From Ischnura elegans (Eukaryota > Arthropoda > Insecta > Odonata > Coenagrionidae), in NCBI RefSeq assembly GCF_921293095.1, contig NC_060252.1, positions 45,818,881-45,882,880 on the forward strand: 64,000 bases of DNA, read 5' to 3'. Below the pieces are notes generated by a model, which made no database searches, was not told where the DNA came from, and worked only from the letters and a program-made list of their open reading frames with translations. Below are positions 44,601-55,800 of this stretch, in pieces. The position numbers were made by a program, and so were the translations under genes. The first letter of the stretch is position 1. Each line of letters begins with the position of its first letter.

Positions 44601-46670
44601 AAGTTCATAATCACATTCTACTGAACGGCTTTCCACTCGTTTATAACTCCATCACGAATTTACCCCAGAAATTTCATAGTGATATGATAATGGTAGTAGT
44701 TGATAGGAAAATTCTCGAGGAAATAACAATAACAACGATAATGAAACGCTTTCTTGGGATAGGATTAAGACAAGGCAGTTCCATATTTCATCGAACCCTA
44801 AGCCGCTGCTCCAATACTAAATATTTACAGAGATTTGCATCTTCAAATAAAAGTATGCATGAATAGTATTAAATAGCCTACAATAGCTTAAAATCGAATA
44901 CATAGCTATTGATGTCGTCCAATGAGCTTTAGCAAATTGTACTGCCTATAACACACCGAGAGGCCAGAGGGGAAAAAGAGGTTAGTTGTGAGAAAAAAGT
45001 GGCGGCAATTTTTTTTTCTGTCAGGAGTAGAGCATGAGTTGACTTAGAAAGGGAAATACTGTTAAATAACTAGCTGACAAATAGTAAGAGATGAATACAG
45101 ACAGATGCTTAAGTGATTAAATGGATAAAGGCACATATAAGAGTATATGAGTATTACAAAGACAAAGTTAGACATCGAATAGCGAGCATTGGCGAATTCC
45201 GGGATAGAATTACGGGAGTACGAGAAAGAAAAAAGGGGCATACTCTTTCTTCATCAATCTATAAATTCATCAATCAATAAAAAATAAAATCTATCTTCAT
45301 ACATCTATAAATTGCAAACGATTGAATTAGTCCACAGCCACAGCATTGTAACTACAATATAAAACATAATGCCTTTGTATAGTAAAAATGGTATCTCACA
45401 CCACAATGCAATTTAAATCAGCATCGGATTTCCACAGGTTTCACCAACGAACGTGGAAACGGTCATTATGAGCCATCCCGCAGTTGAGTCAGCCGTCGTT
45501 GTCGGCGTGCCTAACCCTGAAACGACAGCAGACGCCAAGGCGTACGTTATCCTCAAGCCCGGATGTACAGCCACTGCAGAGGAAATCGAAGCTTACGTCG
45601 CAGGTAAAAACTCAATCGTGGAATCAATGAAAATATAACTTTCTTAATGGTACATATTTTTATGCATTTTTAAAAATTTATTGAAGTCAAATGACAGGAA
45701 ATAGAATTTTTTTAGGTTTTTCAATAAAGAAATATAAATTTCTCCGAGGTAAGGTAAAGTGACAAAAAATATCAATATTTTAACATGGAACCAGCTTGGT
45801 TACAAAAAATATACAAATATTGATTATTTTGTATCCATAACTGATGTGTCAATAAAAAAAAAATGTTGTCTAATAGCTGTGTTAATTCTACAACATTTTT
45901 TTATTTTAATAAAATTTGGAATATGTACGGTATTGTTTTAGCGTGTTGTTTCTTTGAATTTTTTGGATAATTTTTTTGGTTTGGGTAATCTTTTCTGAGA
46001 AAGTTTTGGAAAAAAATTCCATTTTTATAGATATGTATGTATGGATTAAAATAATCATGTTTTCCAGGCAAATTCCGCGTATATTTTACTTTTGCGGACG
46101 ACGCGTCGCGACGGTTTCGGGCGCATTCCACCTCCCGAGAGACCCGATGAAGGAAGCTGGAAAACACCCGATACCGTCGTCCGGCAAAATGAATCAACGC
46201 GGTCTTAACCTGGAAAAAATCTATCCATTTAATCACCTGGGATGCCTCTGTAATGTAATCCGCATTAAAAACTTAAAAATTTCGCAAGATCTTTTTCCAA
46301 ACATACTAAGGTTGCTAACTATTTTAAGATTGCTGATTTTTTTCCCAACTCATCGGCTTTTATTAAAGTGTGTTATTTTCACGTCGATTATCTAAAAACG
46401 AGATAAGACCAATAATTTTATAACTCGATGGCTTCAAGTAGTGCAAGAAGATACTTCGTGTAAAAACGCTTAATAAAACGAAACGACTCTAGAAAAGTAG
46501 GCTTCAAAGTAATTCAATATTATCTTGTATTCACAGGAAAGGCTGAGGAACACAAGCATCTTCACGGCGGTGTGGCATTTGTGGACAAGTTTCCCTTTTC
46601 TTCTGGAGGAAAAATTGACAGACCCGCCCTCCTTAAACGAGCCATTGAAGAATCAACCCATGCCGCATAA
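29642..46670 (+). CDS. AMP-binding acyl-CoA synthetase / luciferase-like protein, copy A
   Basis: Thirteen exons, all in phase: 29642-29660, 31176-31336, 33609-33816, 33893-34075, 35655-35808, 37465-37615, 37702-37872, 39573-39693, 42041-42087, 42591-42695, 44473-44598, 45438-45603, 46537-46670 (TAA). Total 1746 nt, 581 aa. The family activates carboxylates as acyl-adenylates, then usually forms CoA thioesters; the substrate cannot be read here. Visible motifs: P-loop-like TSGSTGVPKG (210-219), TYGTSEA (350-356), GWYDTGD (450-456) and C-terminal GGKID with catalytic Lys563. Oddities: no recognisable A4 His motif in exon 6 (LRNTYSSIFFTACTYL); the usual xDRxKELIKYKG is IMGRNKFTFKHCAHW (468-482). 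No PTS1 (ends HAA), so probably cytosolic. Start chosen because the 19-bp exon MNENRK+1 nt mirrors copy B. Intron 3 is 76 bp with donor GCAAGT. Confidence 0.9.
31381..31503. repeat. GAGAC/TCTCG-rich repeat fragment
   Basis: Dense ACGAGACGAGACT, GAGACGAGACC and CTCTCGAGAGTC motifs in intron 2 of copy A, related to the arms of the foldback element at 34127-35056. It lies just after the exon, so an ORF read through the donor at 31337 into it is artefactual. Confidence 0.6.
32352..32526. repeat. Inverted pair of tRNA-derived SINE heads
   Basis: Left arm TGACCGGGATTCAAACCCGG (- strand box B) and right arm CCGGGTCGAATCCCGGTCA (+ strand box B) face each other. The homology extends outward through GAATGAT and TCTCAAGAATTT to both sides, about 55-60 bp per arm. 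The + unit also has box A-like TTTAGCTTAAATGGATAAACC. In intron 2 of synthetase copy A. Confidence 0.7.
33817..33892 (+). other. GC-AG intron in synthetase copy A
   Basis: The exon ends ...GATGAAAGGG and the intron opens GCAAGT and closes TTTTCAG. Using 33816 as the boundary gives a 208-nt exon, identical in length to the paralogous exon 50828-51035 whose donor is GTAAGC, and keeps the frame into ELYLRRMRE. The intron is only 76 bp. Confidence 0.85.
34127..35056. mobile_element. hAT-like foldback element with arms of 160-190 bp
   Basis: The left arm (34127-34312) and right arm (about 34895-35056) are reverse complements with scattered differences. The ends read TAGTGCTGCGCGAGAGTC and, on the other strand, TAGGGCTGTGCGAGACTC. 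Shared interior blocks include GACGAGAATTTCATTTCTCG and GAGAAGTCTCGCCCCTTCGA. The middle (about 580 bp) is AT-rich and non-coding. The YARNG-type termini and 8-bp flanks GTACTCAA / GTCCCGAA (5 of 8 equal) hint at a hAT origin. It lies in intron 4 of synthetase copy A. Confidence 0.75.
38252..38415 (-). repeat. tRNA-derived SINE, - strand
   Basis: The + strand shows GACTAGCCACGGTGATAACT, then AATCATTCGCCTTGACCGGG with ATTCGAACACGG, i.e. a box B on the - strand followed by a non-tRNA body. Nearly the same order occurs at 54713-54850. In intron 7 of synthetase copy A. Confidence 0.65.
38590..38860. repeat. Degraded dispersed repeat between the two SINE copies
   Basis: Starts near GGAGGGGATCCAGGATTTTT and TCTGGGGGAAGGGGCC and ends near GTCCGGGGGGAGGACGTG. 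This G-rich edge style recurs around 23590 and 24010-24090, suggesting a common repeat. No coding capacity is seen. Confidence 0.3.
39085..39180 (+). repeat. tRNA-derived SINE head, + strand
   Basis: TCTTAAATGGCTAAAGCACT (box A-like) and CTCGACCGGAAATAAGGAG, then GATCCGGGTTAGG with an altered box B, then CAGTCAAGGCGAATGATTTT. Opposite orientation to the copy at 38252-38415. Confidence 0.6.
39782..40491. mobile_element. Non-autonomous Tigger-like MITE with TA duplications
   Basis: The left end CAGTAGACTCCCGATAATCC and the right end (other strand) CAGCTGACTCCGAATATTCG are flanked by TA on both sides (39780-39781, 40492-40493). Subterminal blocks ACGGATAA and GGATAATCCG repeat at both sides. 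710 bp, no transposase. In intron 8 of synthetase copy A. Confidence 0.8.
42990..43140 (-). repeat. Possible LINE C-terminal remnant
   Basis: The - strand reads RRSSIIDHIMSHDEPSLKDG, which resembles the RR..IGHILRHD segment near the C-terminus of RTE-like LINEs. The surroundings in intron 10 of copy A (42700-43600) are pyrimidine-rich on the + strand. Stops and shifts abound, so this is tentative. Confidence 0.3.
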
Positions 46671-46840
46671 AAAGACTACCAGAGCGATGACTCAAGGTGT
46701 TACAGGAGAACTCAGTGAATATTAACTGCTAGGAGTATAAGCCATGTTTTAGCAAATGAAGTATTTCTACATGGCTTCATATCCCTGAAGTAGGGATGTT
46801 TTGTTTAAAAATACGCACATGCACCGAGAGACACAAGAAA

Positions 46841-46846
46841 AATAAA
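46841..46846 (+). terminator. Poly(A) signal of synthetase copy A
   Basis: AATAAA 171 nt after the TAA stop. Confidence 0.6.
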
Positions 46847-47842
46847 ATGAAGCATCGCCATTCTCAAATTTTATTCAGTTTCCTGCCGTAAAAAAACATG
46901 AATGGATAATTTTGATTTTTGTGAAAACCCGCTAAATAAAAAGTTGTTTTACCAACAGTAATATTTACATTTCAATTCCTTAACCGGGTATTTGGAAATA
47001 GAGAGAATATAAATGACTGATAAAATATAAAAATTTACGTATTTGACCTCGCTATAGTCCAAGTCAGGAGATGGTATCTCCTATATTCAAACTTGAATGG
47101 ACAAAAGAATACTATCTCTCAGAGAAAATGTTTCCTCATTTCCTAATTAAAACAGGACTGGCTCTTTCTGTACAAGTAGGACGCTTTATTTACACCGAGA
47201 GCCTCCACATTAGGACTGTGTGATGGCCTGAATACTCTAAGGCCTCGTCAAATTACTAAAACCTTCGCGATCCATGTTTGTCAATATTAATGGCTCATGG
47301 GGGTAATCCGTTTCAAGATTTTAAGTAGCCAAATTTCGGGAGTATAACAATTAAAATGCGGCGCATGCGACCACATTAATCAGGTAAAACAGCATAAGCA
47401 CAATAAGAACTAGAGTCAAGGAATAGAGCGTGGCGATTCGATTATGTCACGCCGATAAATCAGTTGTCGCCGACCAGGCCGCACAAGGCCGCACCATCGG
47501 AATAAACAATCCGAAAATTCTCGCCTTTTCCAACATGTGTCGAGAAGATCTTTCCACTGCTTGTCAAAAATATGTTACTTGTTTATATGAACTTCTTTAC
47601 ATAATTAATTATATGTATAAATGCAAGACGGTCGTAAATGATATTAATAAATGTAAATCTGAGGAAAACATTTCAAAATGAGAATCTTCCGGGAGGCCTT
47701 GGAATTAAACCACAGAAGCAACTAGAATAGAGACAACGAAATTTACGAAAATTAGAAAAGTAGCGAATCTTGCCTTCCAGTTATTTCTAGATAGAAAGAT
47801 GCCCAGAATTTTCTACCACCACCCACCACCTATAAATTGATG

Positions 47843-47958
47843 TGGCATTTTTTAGAGTCCCCCCAAAATTTCTGGTACCCCCCCATGGGATTCGTCCGAA
47901 TTCCTCCGAACTTCCTCCGAACTTATCCGCAGAACTTATCGCGAAAGGTCCTAAGAAA
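47843..47958. repeat. Direct repeat, unit 1
   Basis: GTGGCATTTTTTAGAGT, then CCCCCCAAAATTTCTGGTAC, then CCTCCGAACTTATCCGCAGA and CGCGAAAGGTCC. The same order recurs about 395 bp downstream. Confidence 0.8.
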
Positions 47959-48237
47959 AGTGAGAAAGTAAATTGAACTTCTGGAGGTGGATTTATTGCC
48001 TAGTAAGAGCTGCGCAATTCATGTAGAATTAAACATTTCTCATATCCCGTACACACATTTCCCCTTAATGATGTAGAAATAAAAATACTGCGGGAGATGG
48101 GATAATTGTTAAAATTTCTCTACCACTGGCACTGCAGAAAATACTGAGGACTTAAAAAGACGAAAGTAGCGCCGCTTAATCCGTTCCAATACTAATTCGA
48201 CTGAACCTAACCACCTACTAGGGCAAAGTCGAGGCAC

Positions 48238-48333
48238 TGTGGCATTTTTTAGTGTACCCCCCAAAAATTTCTGGTACCCCTCCCCAGAAATTCCTCCGAA
48301 CTTATCCGCAGAACATAGCGCGAAAAGTCCTTT
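48238..48333. repeat. Direct repeat, unit 2
   Basis: GTGGCATTTTTTAGTGT, CCCCCCAAAAATTTCTGGTA, CCTCCGAACTTATCCGCAGA and GCGCGAAAAGTCC. Shorter than unit 1, which carries an internally duplicated CCGAACTTCCT stretch. Confidence 0.8.
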
Positions 48334-49054
48334 CCGACTCAAAGGCTCTAAGTCTCGGAACTCTTGTTTCCGAACTCTGACCACTGGGACCACTGAGCGC
48401 CGCCGCGATTAGGAGCCCGCAGAGGCCTCCAGGGTGAGGATAATGATGGAAGGGAGGGGATAGGGAAAACTCCACGCCGCCATTGGAGCAGCGGGGCCCA
48501 CTCCTACCGAAACCATGATTTGCTGTTTCTACAGAAAGAAAAGAAGAAGAGAAACCCTAAGAGGGAGAGAAACCCTACGATTTCCCGCAGATATATCAAA
48601 CACAAGAATTTTCATGTATTGAAGCATTGATTATGATTTCATCTTGAAAGGACATGCCCCAACCATAGATTTCTTTACCGCACACTTATCGTTCGATACG
48701 TTGAACGGCAAGGTTAAGATTGCACTTGGTTCATTAAGACAAAGAGAAATTTCATTCAAAATGGAGTGCTATTTCTTTAAAATGATATAAAGGCAAACTC
48801 TCCGTGTGATAACGGTACCTAAAATATTTAAGTTGTAGCAGGTAAGATAGCGTGGAAATATATCGAAATGTAAGTCAAACAGACGGAACCTCTCCACTAA
48901 GTATGACTGATTTACCACGCGTTTCGTCTTTTACGTTATTATGAACTACACTATCAATTGGCATTGTACTTGACGTAAAAACTGAATGAAGTAAAAAAAA
49001 CGAATGTTTGATTTACATAAAAGTATAGTTTTCGAACAATAAAGAAACCTTATT

Positions 49055-49140
49055 AGTCATCCCCATCCTGTCACCAGGATTCGAACCGGAATGTTCGGGT
49101 TTGCTAGTCAATACCACGATCACCGTGGCAACAAGATCCC
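49055..49140 (-). repeat. tRNA-like SINE head, - strand
   Basis: The - strand has CCGGTTCGAATCCTGGTGAC, a perfect box B, preceded by GTATTGACTAGCAAACCCG. No full cloverleaf is evident. It lies about 0.75 kb upstream of synthetase copy B. Confidence 0.45.
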
Positions 49141-49891
49141 CTTGAGGTTTAGCTTCAATCTCGTACGGAGAGACGACGGCGAACAAAAATATGGCGATAT
49201 TTTGACACGTTCTGAAGATTTTTTCCGTCTTCAACGAGGGAACAATTGCACTTGGTAAGAAGAGAGAACTCGCGCGATTCGTCAAGGTTTCGTAAGAGAT
49301 ACCGATCAGGTACGATAAACACTGTAGCGGAGCAAACACACGGAAAAATGATAAGATGAAATAGCAGCGGGGAAATTTTTGTCGACGAAATTCCATTGAA
49401 ATAGAAGCCGGTTCAACAACAGGTCTCATACAGACACACTTGTTTCCAGCCGGGCAATTTCTTAGTTCCCACCGCTACGGTTTGTAAGTAAGAATTTGAT
49501 CGCACTTCATGTGAACACGGAAAAGTAATTAAACGCAAGAATATATCCCATTAATTTCATTAGCAGTCGGGAAAAGTGAAGAAGTAAATTAAATCAGCCT
49601 ATTAATTAATTTGCGCAATAAGTCAAATTTCCCGCCAAAATTGAAGTCAGGGTAAATGAATTCTTTTCTCACACCATAAACGATATTTTTCGGATTCTGA
49701 AGAGTAGAAAAAACCATCGTAAAGATTTGGTGCACAATATTTCAAAATACAGTGGAAATTACAATTTTTGGTTAAATTTGTTTTATATTCTAGCTTCTAG
49801 AGTTACAGTCAAGCGATCAGGTAAACACGATCCTAATACATTGCCGTAAAACGACAGTCAGCCAGAGAGATTTGGAGACTTTAGAGAAGAA

Positions 49892-52800
49892 ATGGACAAA
49901 AACGGTTATGGTAAGTAGGACATGTATTTAAGTGTTTTGATCGAAACAGGTATTTCCATGTAACCGCCAGACTTTCAACGCATCCATGGAAGCCTTGCAT
50001 GTATACGCCCTGCGGGAATAGGCTGGTTGTCAACGCTAACCCAAAATCAAAATTCATCAAAAGATTTCGGCAGATGGGAGTGAAAGGTACTTTGAAAAGA
50101 AAAATTCTTCCCCAGTCAGCCATTCTCACGTAAGTTTAAAATAAAACGTGAAAGATGCCACCCAATTTTCAAGAGTCGGTGACGTCATGAGAGTTTCGAC
50201 TCCGTAACTCGTGGAGAGAGAATCGTACTCTAAGGGTACGTACGAAAGGATTGCTAACAAGAGAGTAAACATCAAAGATCCATGCAAGGCGGAGTAGTAC
50301 CTTAGACGCGGTAATAATCGGTTCGGCACGAGTCTCTGATGTCATCAATTTATTTCCGAAAGGTTGTCGATTTTTCTCCGCGGAAGTAGGCGACGGATGG
50401 GAAAACAATGAAATACGTGTTTACTTTTTCAAGCTCAAACACAACCAGAAATAGAAGGAAATGCGTGAACGATTCCCTTGTCGAAAGTTCCAGAAGAAAT
50501 TGAACTAGATATTCGGGTAAATTAATGCTTACTGCTTATTTCAGGGCCACTGCAGCACATTAATTCAGCGTGTGAAAAAGACGTAAATGTCGTGACATCA
50601 CCTTTAGCAGAAAAAGCCATGAAAGTCGTTATTCCAGAACTTTCTGTCACTGAAGTACTTTTTCAAGCTATAGACATGAACTACGACGTCATAAAAAATA
50701 GGAACTGGGTGGTGAGTGTTGAAATAACCACTATTTTACCCAACTGATTTGAGCAGTATTGGTGTTTTTCCATGCCTGGTACTTTGGAACTTTAGTAACA
50801 TATTTTTCTCTTTGTTGCATACAAAAGATTGACACCAACACTGGAATATCCTACAAATTTAGAGACATCAAACCAGTGACCAGAAAGATAGCTAGCGCAT
50901 TGACTAGATTGGGATTCAAGCAAGGTGACGTCCTGTTTTACGTTGCCTACGATGCGGCACTGATATACCTGGTGAACATTGGTGTCTGGTTATGCGGCGG
51001 GGCCATCAGAGGATGTTACCAAAAGGACCGTCAAGGTAAGCGTTTAAGATGAAGCACGATATTCGGTCAAGCGCATTGCAAGCTATCGTCAAATTAAATA
51101 AAAAACGCTGTCTTGCCAGCGAGAGCCGCCCGGAACAGGTAGCCAAAAGTGGCAAAATAAACTGTACTAATACGATATGCACTATCGATGCCGTGAAGCA
51201 ATGAAGTGCGTCGAACCGTATCAGTTATATAAATATACAGTATATACAGTTGTGTAAAAGTGTATTTTGTGCATTTTAAATACTTGACACGGCTGAAAGT
51301 CATTAAGTTTTATAACTGCTATAATATGTAATCTTTTCAGAGATGTATACGATTCGAATGAGAGAGGTGTCCGCTCGATTCGTTCTATGTGACCTTGAAA
51401 CAGCAGCCGTAGTCAAATCAGCTGCTGATCAGCTGGAATGGGATGTTACTTTTCTTTCGATTGGCGGAGAAGTGGAAGGAGTATTGTCAATCGAAGAACT
51501 CATTAAGAATGAAGATTGCTCAGGTGCGTGAATCAATTAAAGAATACAAGGCTTAATTTAGCATGTTTAAATTAAATCATTAAATCAACAACTAAGTTTA
51601 TGATAATGAGTATTCAAATAAATAGTATTTTATTAAGTAAAATTATGTAAAATATGGTTAGTTAGCATAAAAAACGAGGTTAAGTATGAAAACTTCCAAT
51701 TAAGAAACCGATTTCACTTGCTTCTAATTTTTAACGATAAGAAACAATAATAATAACCAATTGACTAATCTATTTAACTAATTTATTTTCATCCAAACAA
51801 GGCCAAAGCCCAACGGTGAGAGCTTCAATGTTACGTTAGGTTTAAGTTAAAAAAAGTTTGATTTCCCTACAAACATATCCCCATACACGGTGATGCTGTT
51901 TTATTTATAGCGGTAACATAATTGTATTTTCGTAAAAGTAAGATCTTTCCCCTCTCATCGAACCGTGCTAACGCGATTCTTTTCAACAGCTAATTAAACA
52001 ATTAGCAAGCAATTAAATTCAAGTGACAGTCGAAAAGCATAAAGAATGAGACTAAATTTTAAAGCTAGGGTCAACCAATGTCCTTAGATTCCAGGGAATG
52101 TTCGGTAATTAATTGTATCAAAATGAAAGTTGATCAGAGAAAAATATATATACTATTTATTAATTAACATTTTGGTATATTACATTAAATGAATGCATCT
52201 GAAACGCTATGCTTGGAAATCGCAAGGAATAAATGTATAATTAATGATTTAGGTAATTTAACAAGTGTTTCAACGCAGAAACCTTAGGAGATTTTTTGAC
52301 AATTCATCAACTTTTAATCTTTTCAGTGTTCCCGGAGGAAGTAAAAGTTAATAGTAAAGAAGATACTTTGATCATTCTTAACACCAGCGGCAGCACTGGA
52401 AGTCCTAAGGGTGTAATCCACACACATTATAACACTGTGGCCTACTTCCTTAACAAAGGAATGCTGAAGAAGTTGGAAAGGTGAAGATTTTGTCACATAA
52501 TGAAATACACGAAATGAATTGCAACATTGCACTGATAAGCACAATAGGCAACCCAGAAAAAATTGACCCTAAAGTGCGTAAATTCCTCTGAGGAAGAATC
52601 ATTTTTCGGGATCGGGACCGCAATCGTTAAATATCCAGAATTAGCACTGAAGCACATTACTGTGTACTTGCGGGTGACTCCAATGACGTACACAGCTGGC
52701 AAGTCCGCATTTGTATCTTTGAACATAATAGACCCTTTCTTTCATACCAGTTATTAATGATAGAAATGTACGCATGATTCGTGCCCCAGTTAATGGCGAG

Positions 52801-55800
52801 GATTACAATTGTCATTAAGCCGGCTCATCCGTACTCCATCCCATAGCGAACTTCATCCTTTGTTGTTTAATCTTGCACCCGTGTGCGTGACTATTTGCAA
52901 AGTCACTTGTTTCATGCACTACTTTAAGAACGTCCGCTTTTCACACGGTGCCCAAAGCTGCCTTGACCGTAACTGTCCGTAATCCGCACATTACCCGAAA
53001 CCCAACTTTCCTGACCGCGAGCGTCCAAACTTCGCATATTGCTGCTATGACAGCGGCAATAGGTTGTTTATTGGATCTTAAGTAGGTATATAGTTATGTA
53101 TGTCTGGCACTTACGTTCAGAATACATATTGATTACAAAAAGTTTTTATCAAGTTAAAAGGTCGATGTATATATATTAGACGTAACCGACCAAGCCAAAA
53201 ACCAATTGCACGAGCTCCTGATCGTTGATTAAGCCTATATAATGAGGATCCTATGTAGTCCGCAGCTACTGTTCATTTGCGAAATACAAACTTACGGATT
53301 GGTGGACCTTTTTTCGAAATTTTTGACATTCATAAAATATTCGGATTCAACCCCAAAAGTTGACCCACGAAGGAATTCAGTAATTTGCAAAAAGTTCTCA
53401 GAAAAATGAGAGAGTGGTTCGATGGTTGGAAGGTTCTTTGCCGAAAAAATACAGAAAATATAAATAAATGCAATATGTGACCAGGTACGAAATCTGAATA
53501 ATTTTTTGTTCCTTAGTAGCTCGGAGAGTCTCAGTTTACTTTTTTTTATCACATATTCGCTCTTTTTATGATATAAATTTCCTATCACCAGCATTTAACT
53601 AAGAAACTGTGCAAATCTTGTGCAATGCATCGGGACCCGAGTTCAGGTAGTGATTAAGATTTTTAACTCTTTCCCTTTAAATAAAACGCACTCTATTGGG
53701 GTTAATTATGCGAGATTTCTCCAGAATGAGATAATAAACCAAGAGAATTTACTTGCAACTAATTTTATAACTATCTGGATTAGAAATTGACTACCTTATG
53801 AAACCCAGGTGGTCAATTAATCAGAAACTAGTAAATGCCGCATAATAGGGTAGTTTCCTTCATCAAAGAAAACGAAAGGCATTGATTGCGATACGTTACC
53901 CACCATTAGTGCATTCATAATACACAAATTATTTGGTTTTTGAATTTGAAAAAGGCCAGATTGGCGCCCATGCAATTTCACTCCACGTGACGTCACAGGG
54001 ACCTAGTTTCTACACGAGAGGATAGGAGTTATACATCGTCTGAGGTTACCAATGCATGCATGAGGCACAGTGCTCAGGGAAACATGTCTTAATAATCACC
54101 TATTAAAACTGGCTAAGGTCGGAAAGTTTTCTTCGTTTGATAAGGTATTGATAAACCTTTTTTAGCCCAGCGCTACCAGCCAGCAAGGTACTCAGCTACC
54201 CGCTAGCATCCTGCGTCCTATCAGCGCTCAGAGCCTCGATCAAGGTCACCTCACAAGGCGGGAGGGGGAACCAGAAATGCGTCGCACGGACTTTTTCCCA
54301 TCATTCCTACTTACGCGTCGCGTATTCGCGCGCTTGAAATTTTTCACTTTTCATTTAATCGCGAAAAATAGATATCGTCATTTAAAAATCTAAAAGCGTG
54401 AAATACGTACTCCAGGAGTAATAATCTTTCGATTTAGGCAATAAAAAGATAATAGGAAACCACCCTATTACCAGTCAACAACTTCGCTTTAAACGGGAAA
54501 GATAATAATCAAGCCGCAAAGAAAATATAGACACAATGAAACAATCGCTCAGCTTTAACGATTAAAATCTCACTCCATCGATTAACTCATTACGACTAAA
54601 GGGCTATCGAAATAGATATATTAATTTATAGCAAAAAAAATACCCACTATTTTTTAAATTTGACAATTCGATTTCTCATACTTACAGCGATATTGCGCGG
54701 TTTAATTATGCCGGGACTAGCCACGGTGATAACTTTACGGAGTCACCCGCAACGCACAAATTATGTGAAAAACCAACAGAGAAATAATCATTCGCCTTGA
54801 CCGGAATTCGAATCCAGGATTTCCGGTCGAGTGCTTTGGCTAATTACCTAACCAGTTATCCAAACGCTTTTGTAACTTAATTGCCTAAGGAACGCGACCA
54901 GATTCCGGGATTTTGGGGGATCCGGTTCAAATCCCGGTCAAGCGGATGATTTTTCTCTGTGGAATTTTCGTACAACATTGCGTGGAATTGGATCATATTT
55001 ACTAAGTAAGAGAAAATAAATCCATACGTCATGAGCAGATGGTTTCACGTTTAATACAACACAAATCAACATCACGGTTTTGTGATTATATTCCTATGCT
55101 ACTTTAAACCTCCACCCCAGCAATGATTTTTGACCACATTAAATTTCGTTTGTGATTCAGTGCTACCAGTCCATCGTGGATGGCAACATTTGGAAATTAT
55201 TTCTCCAGCTTAATATACATGTCCTTGGGCTGCATTTTTCAAGGGGCTTCGTTACACAACGTATCAAAGTTTGAAATAAAATTGTTCGTGGAGAGCCTCC
55301 TCAAACATAAGGTTAGCGTGCAGATATACTTTGAATGCTTTTTATTCTCTTCAATTTGTTCACAAGACATGACATTTTAATTTTTTTGCAGCCCCAAATC
55401 GTTCTTCTTTATCCATACGCACTGCACACATTTCTTCAATCCGCGGAGATTGATGAGAATGATTTCTCATTCATAAAGAGTATCAGCTTATTGGGATCAG
55501 CACTTTATTACTCCACAGCGAAGACGTTGGAAGACAAATTACCCCACGTAAAACTGGCAACGGTAAATTACGATCCATACTGGGTGATGAGAGTTAATTC
55601 CCCTGTATCCAGCCCGCCAAATTTGATGATAAATATTAATTGTTGCTCATCAAATATTGCTAACATAATTAAAATATATTATGCAGCCTATTGATAACCT
55701 CCACGGTATTCTTTGCTACTAGTTATAAGCTAGGGTATTGGTAATGAATGCACTGAATTTGTCTTTTATGAGAAAAAAATCTCTTTTTATTAAAAAAAAT

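Larger units (their letters stand above)
46850..49891. other. Intergenic space between the two synthetase copies
   Basis: About 3 kb with no supported gene. It contains a pair of direct repeats (47843, 48236) and a tRNA-like SINE head (49055-49140). The promoter of copy B must lie in its right part, but no clear TATA box or initiator can be assigned. Confidence 0.6.
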
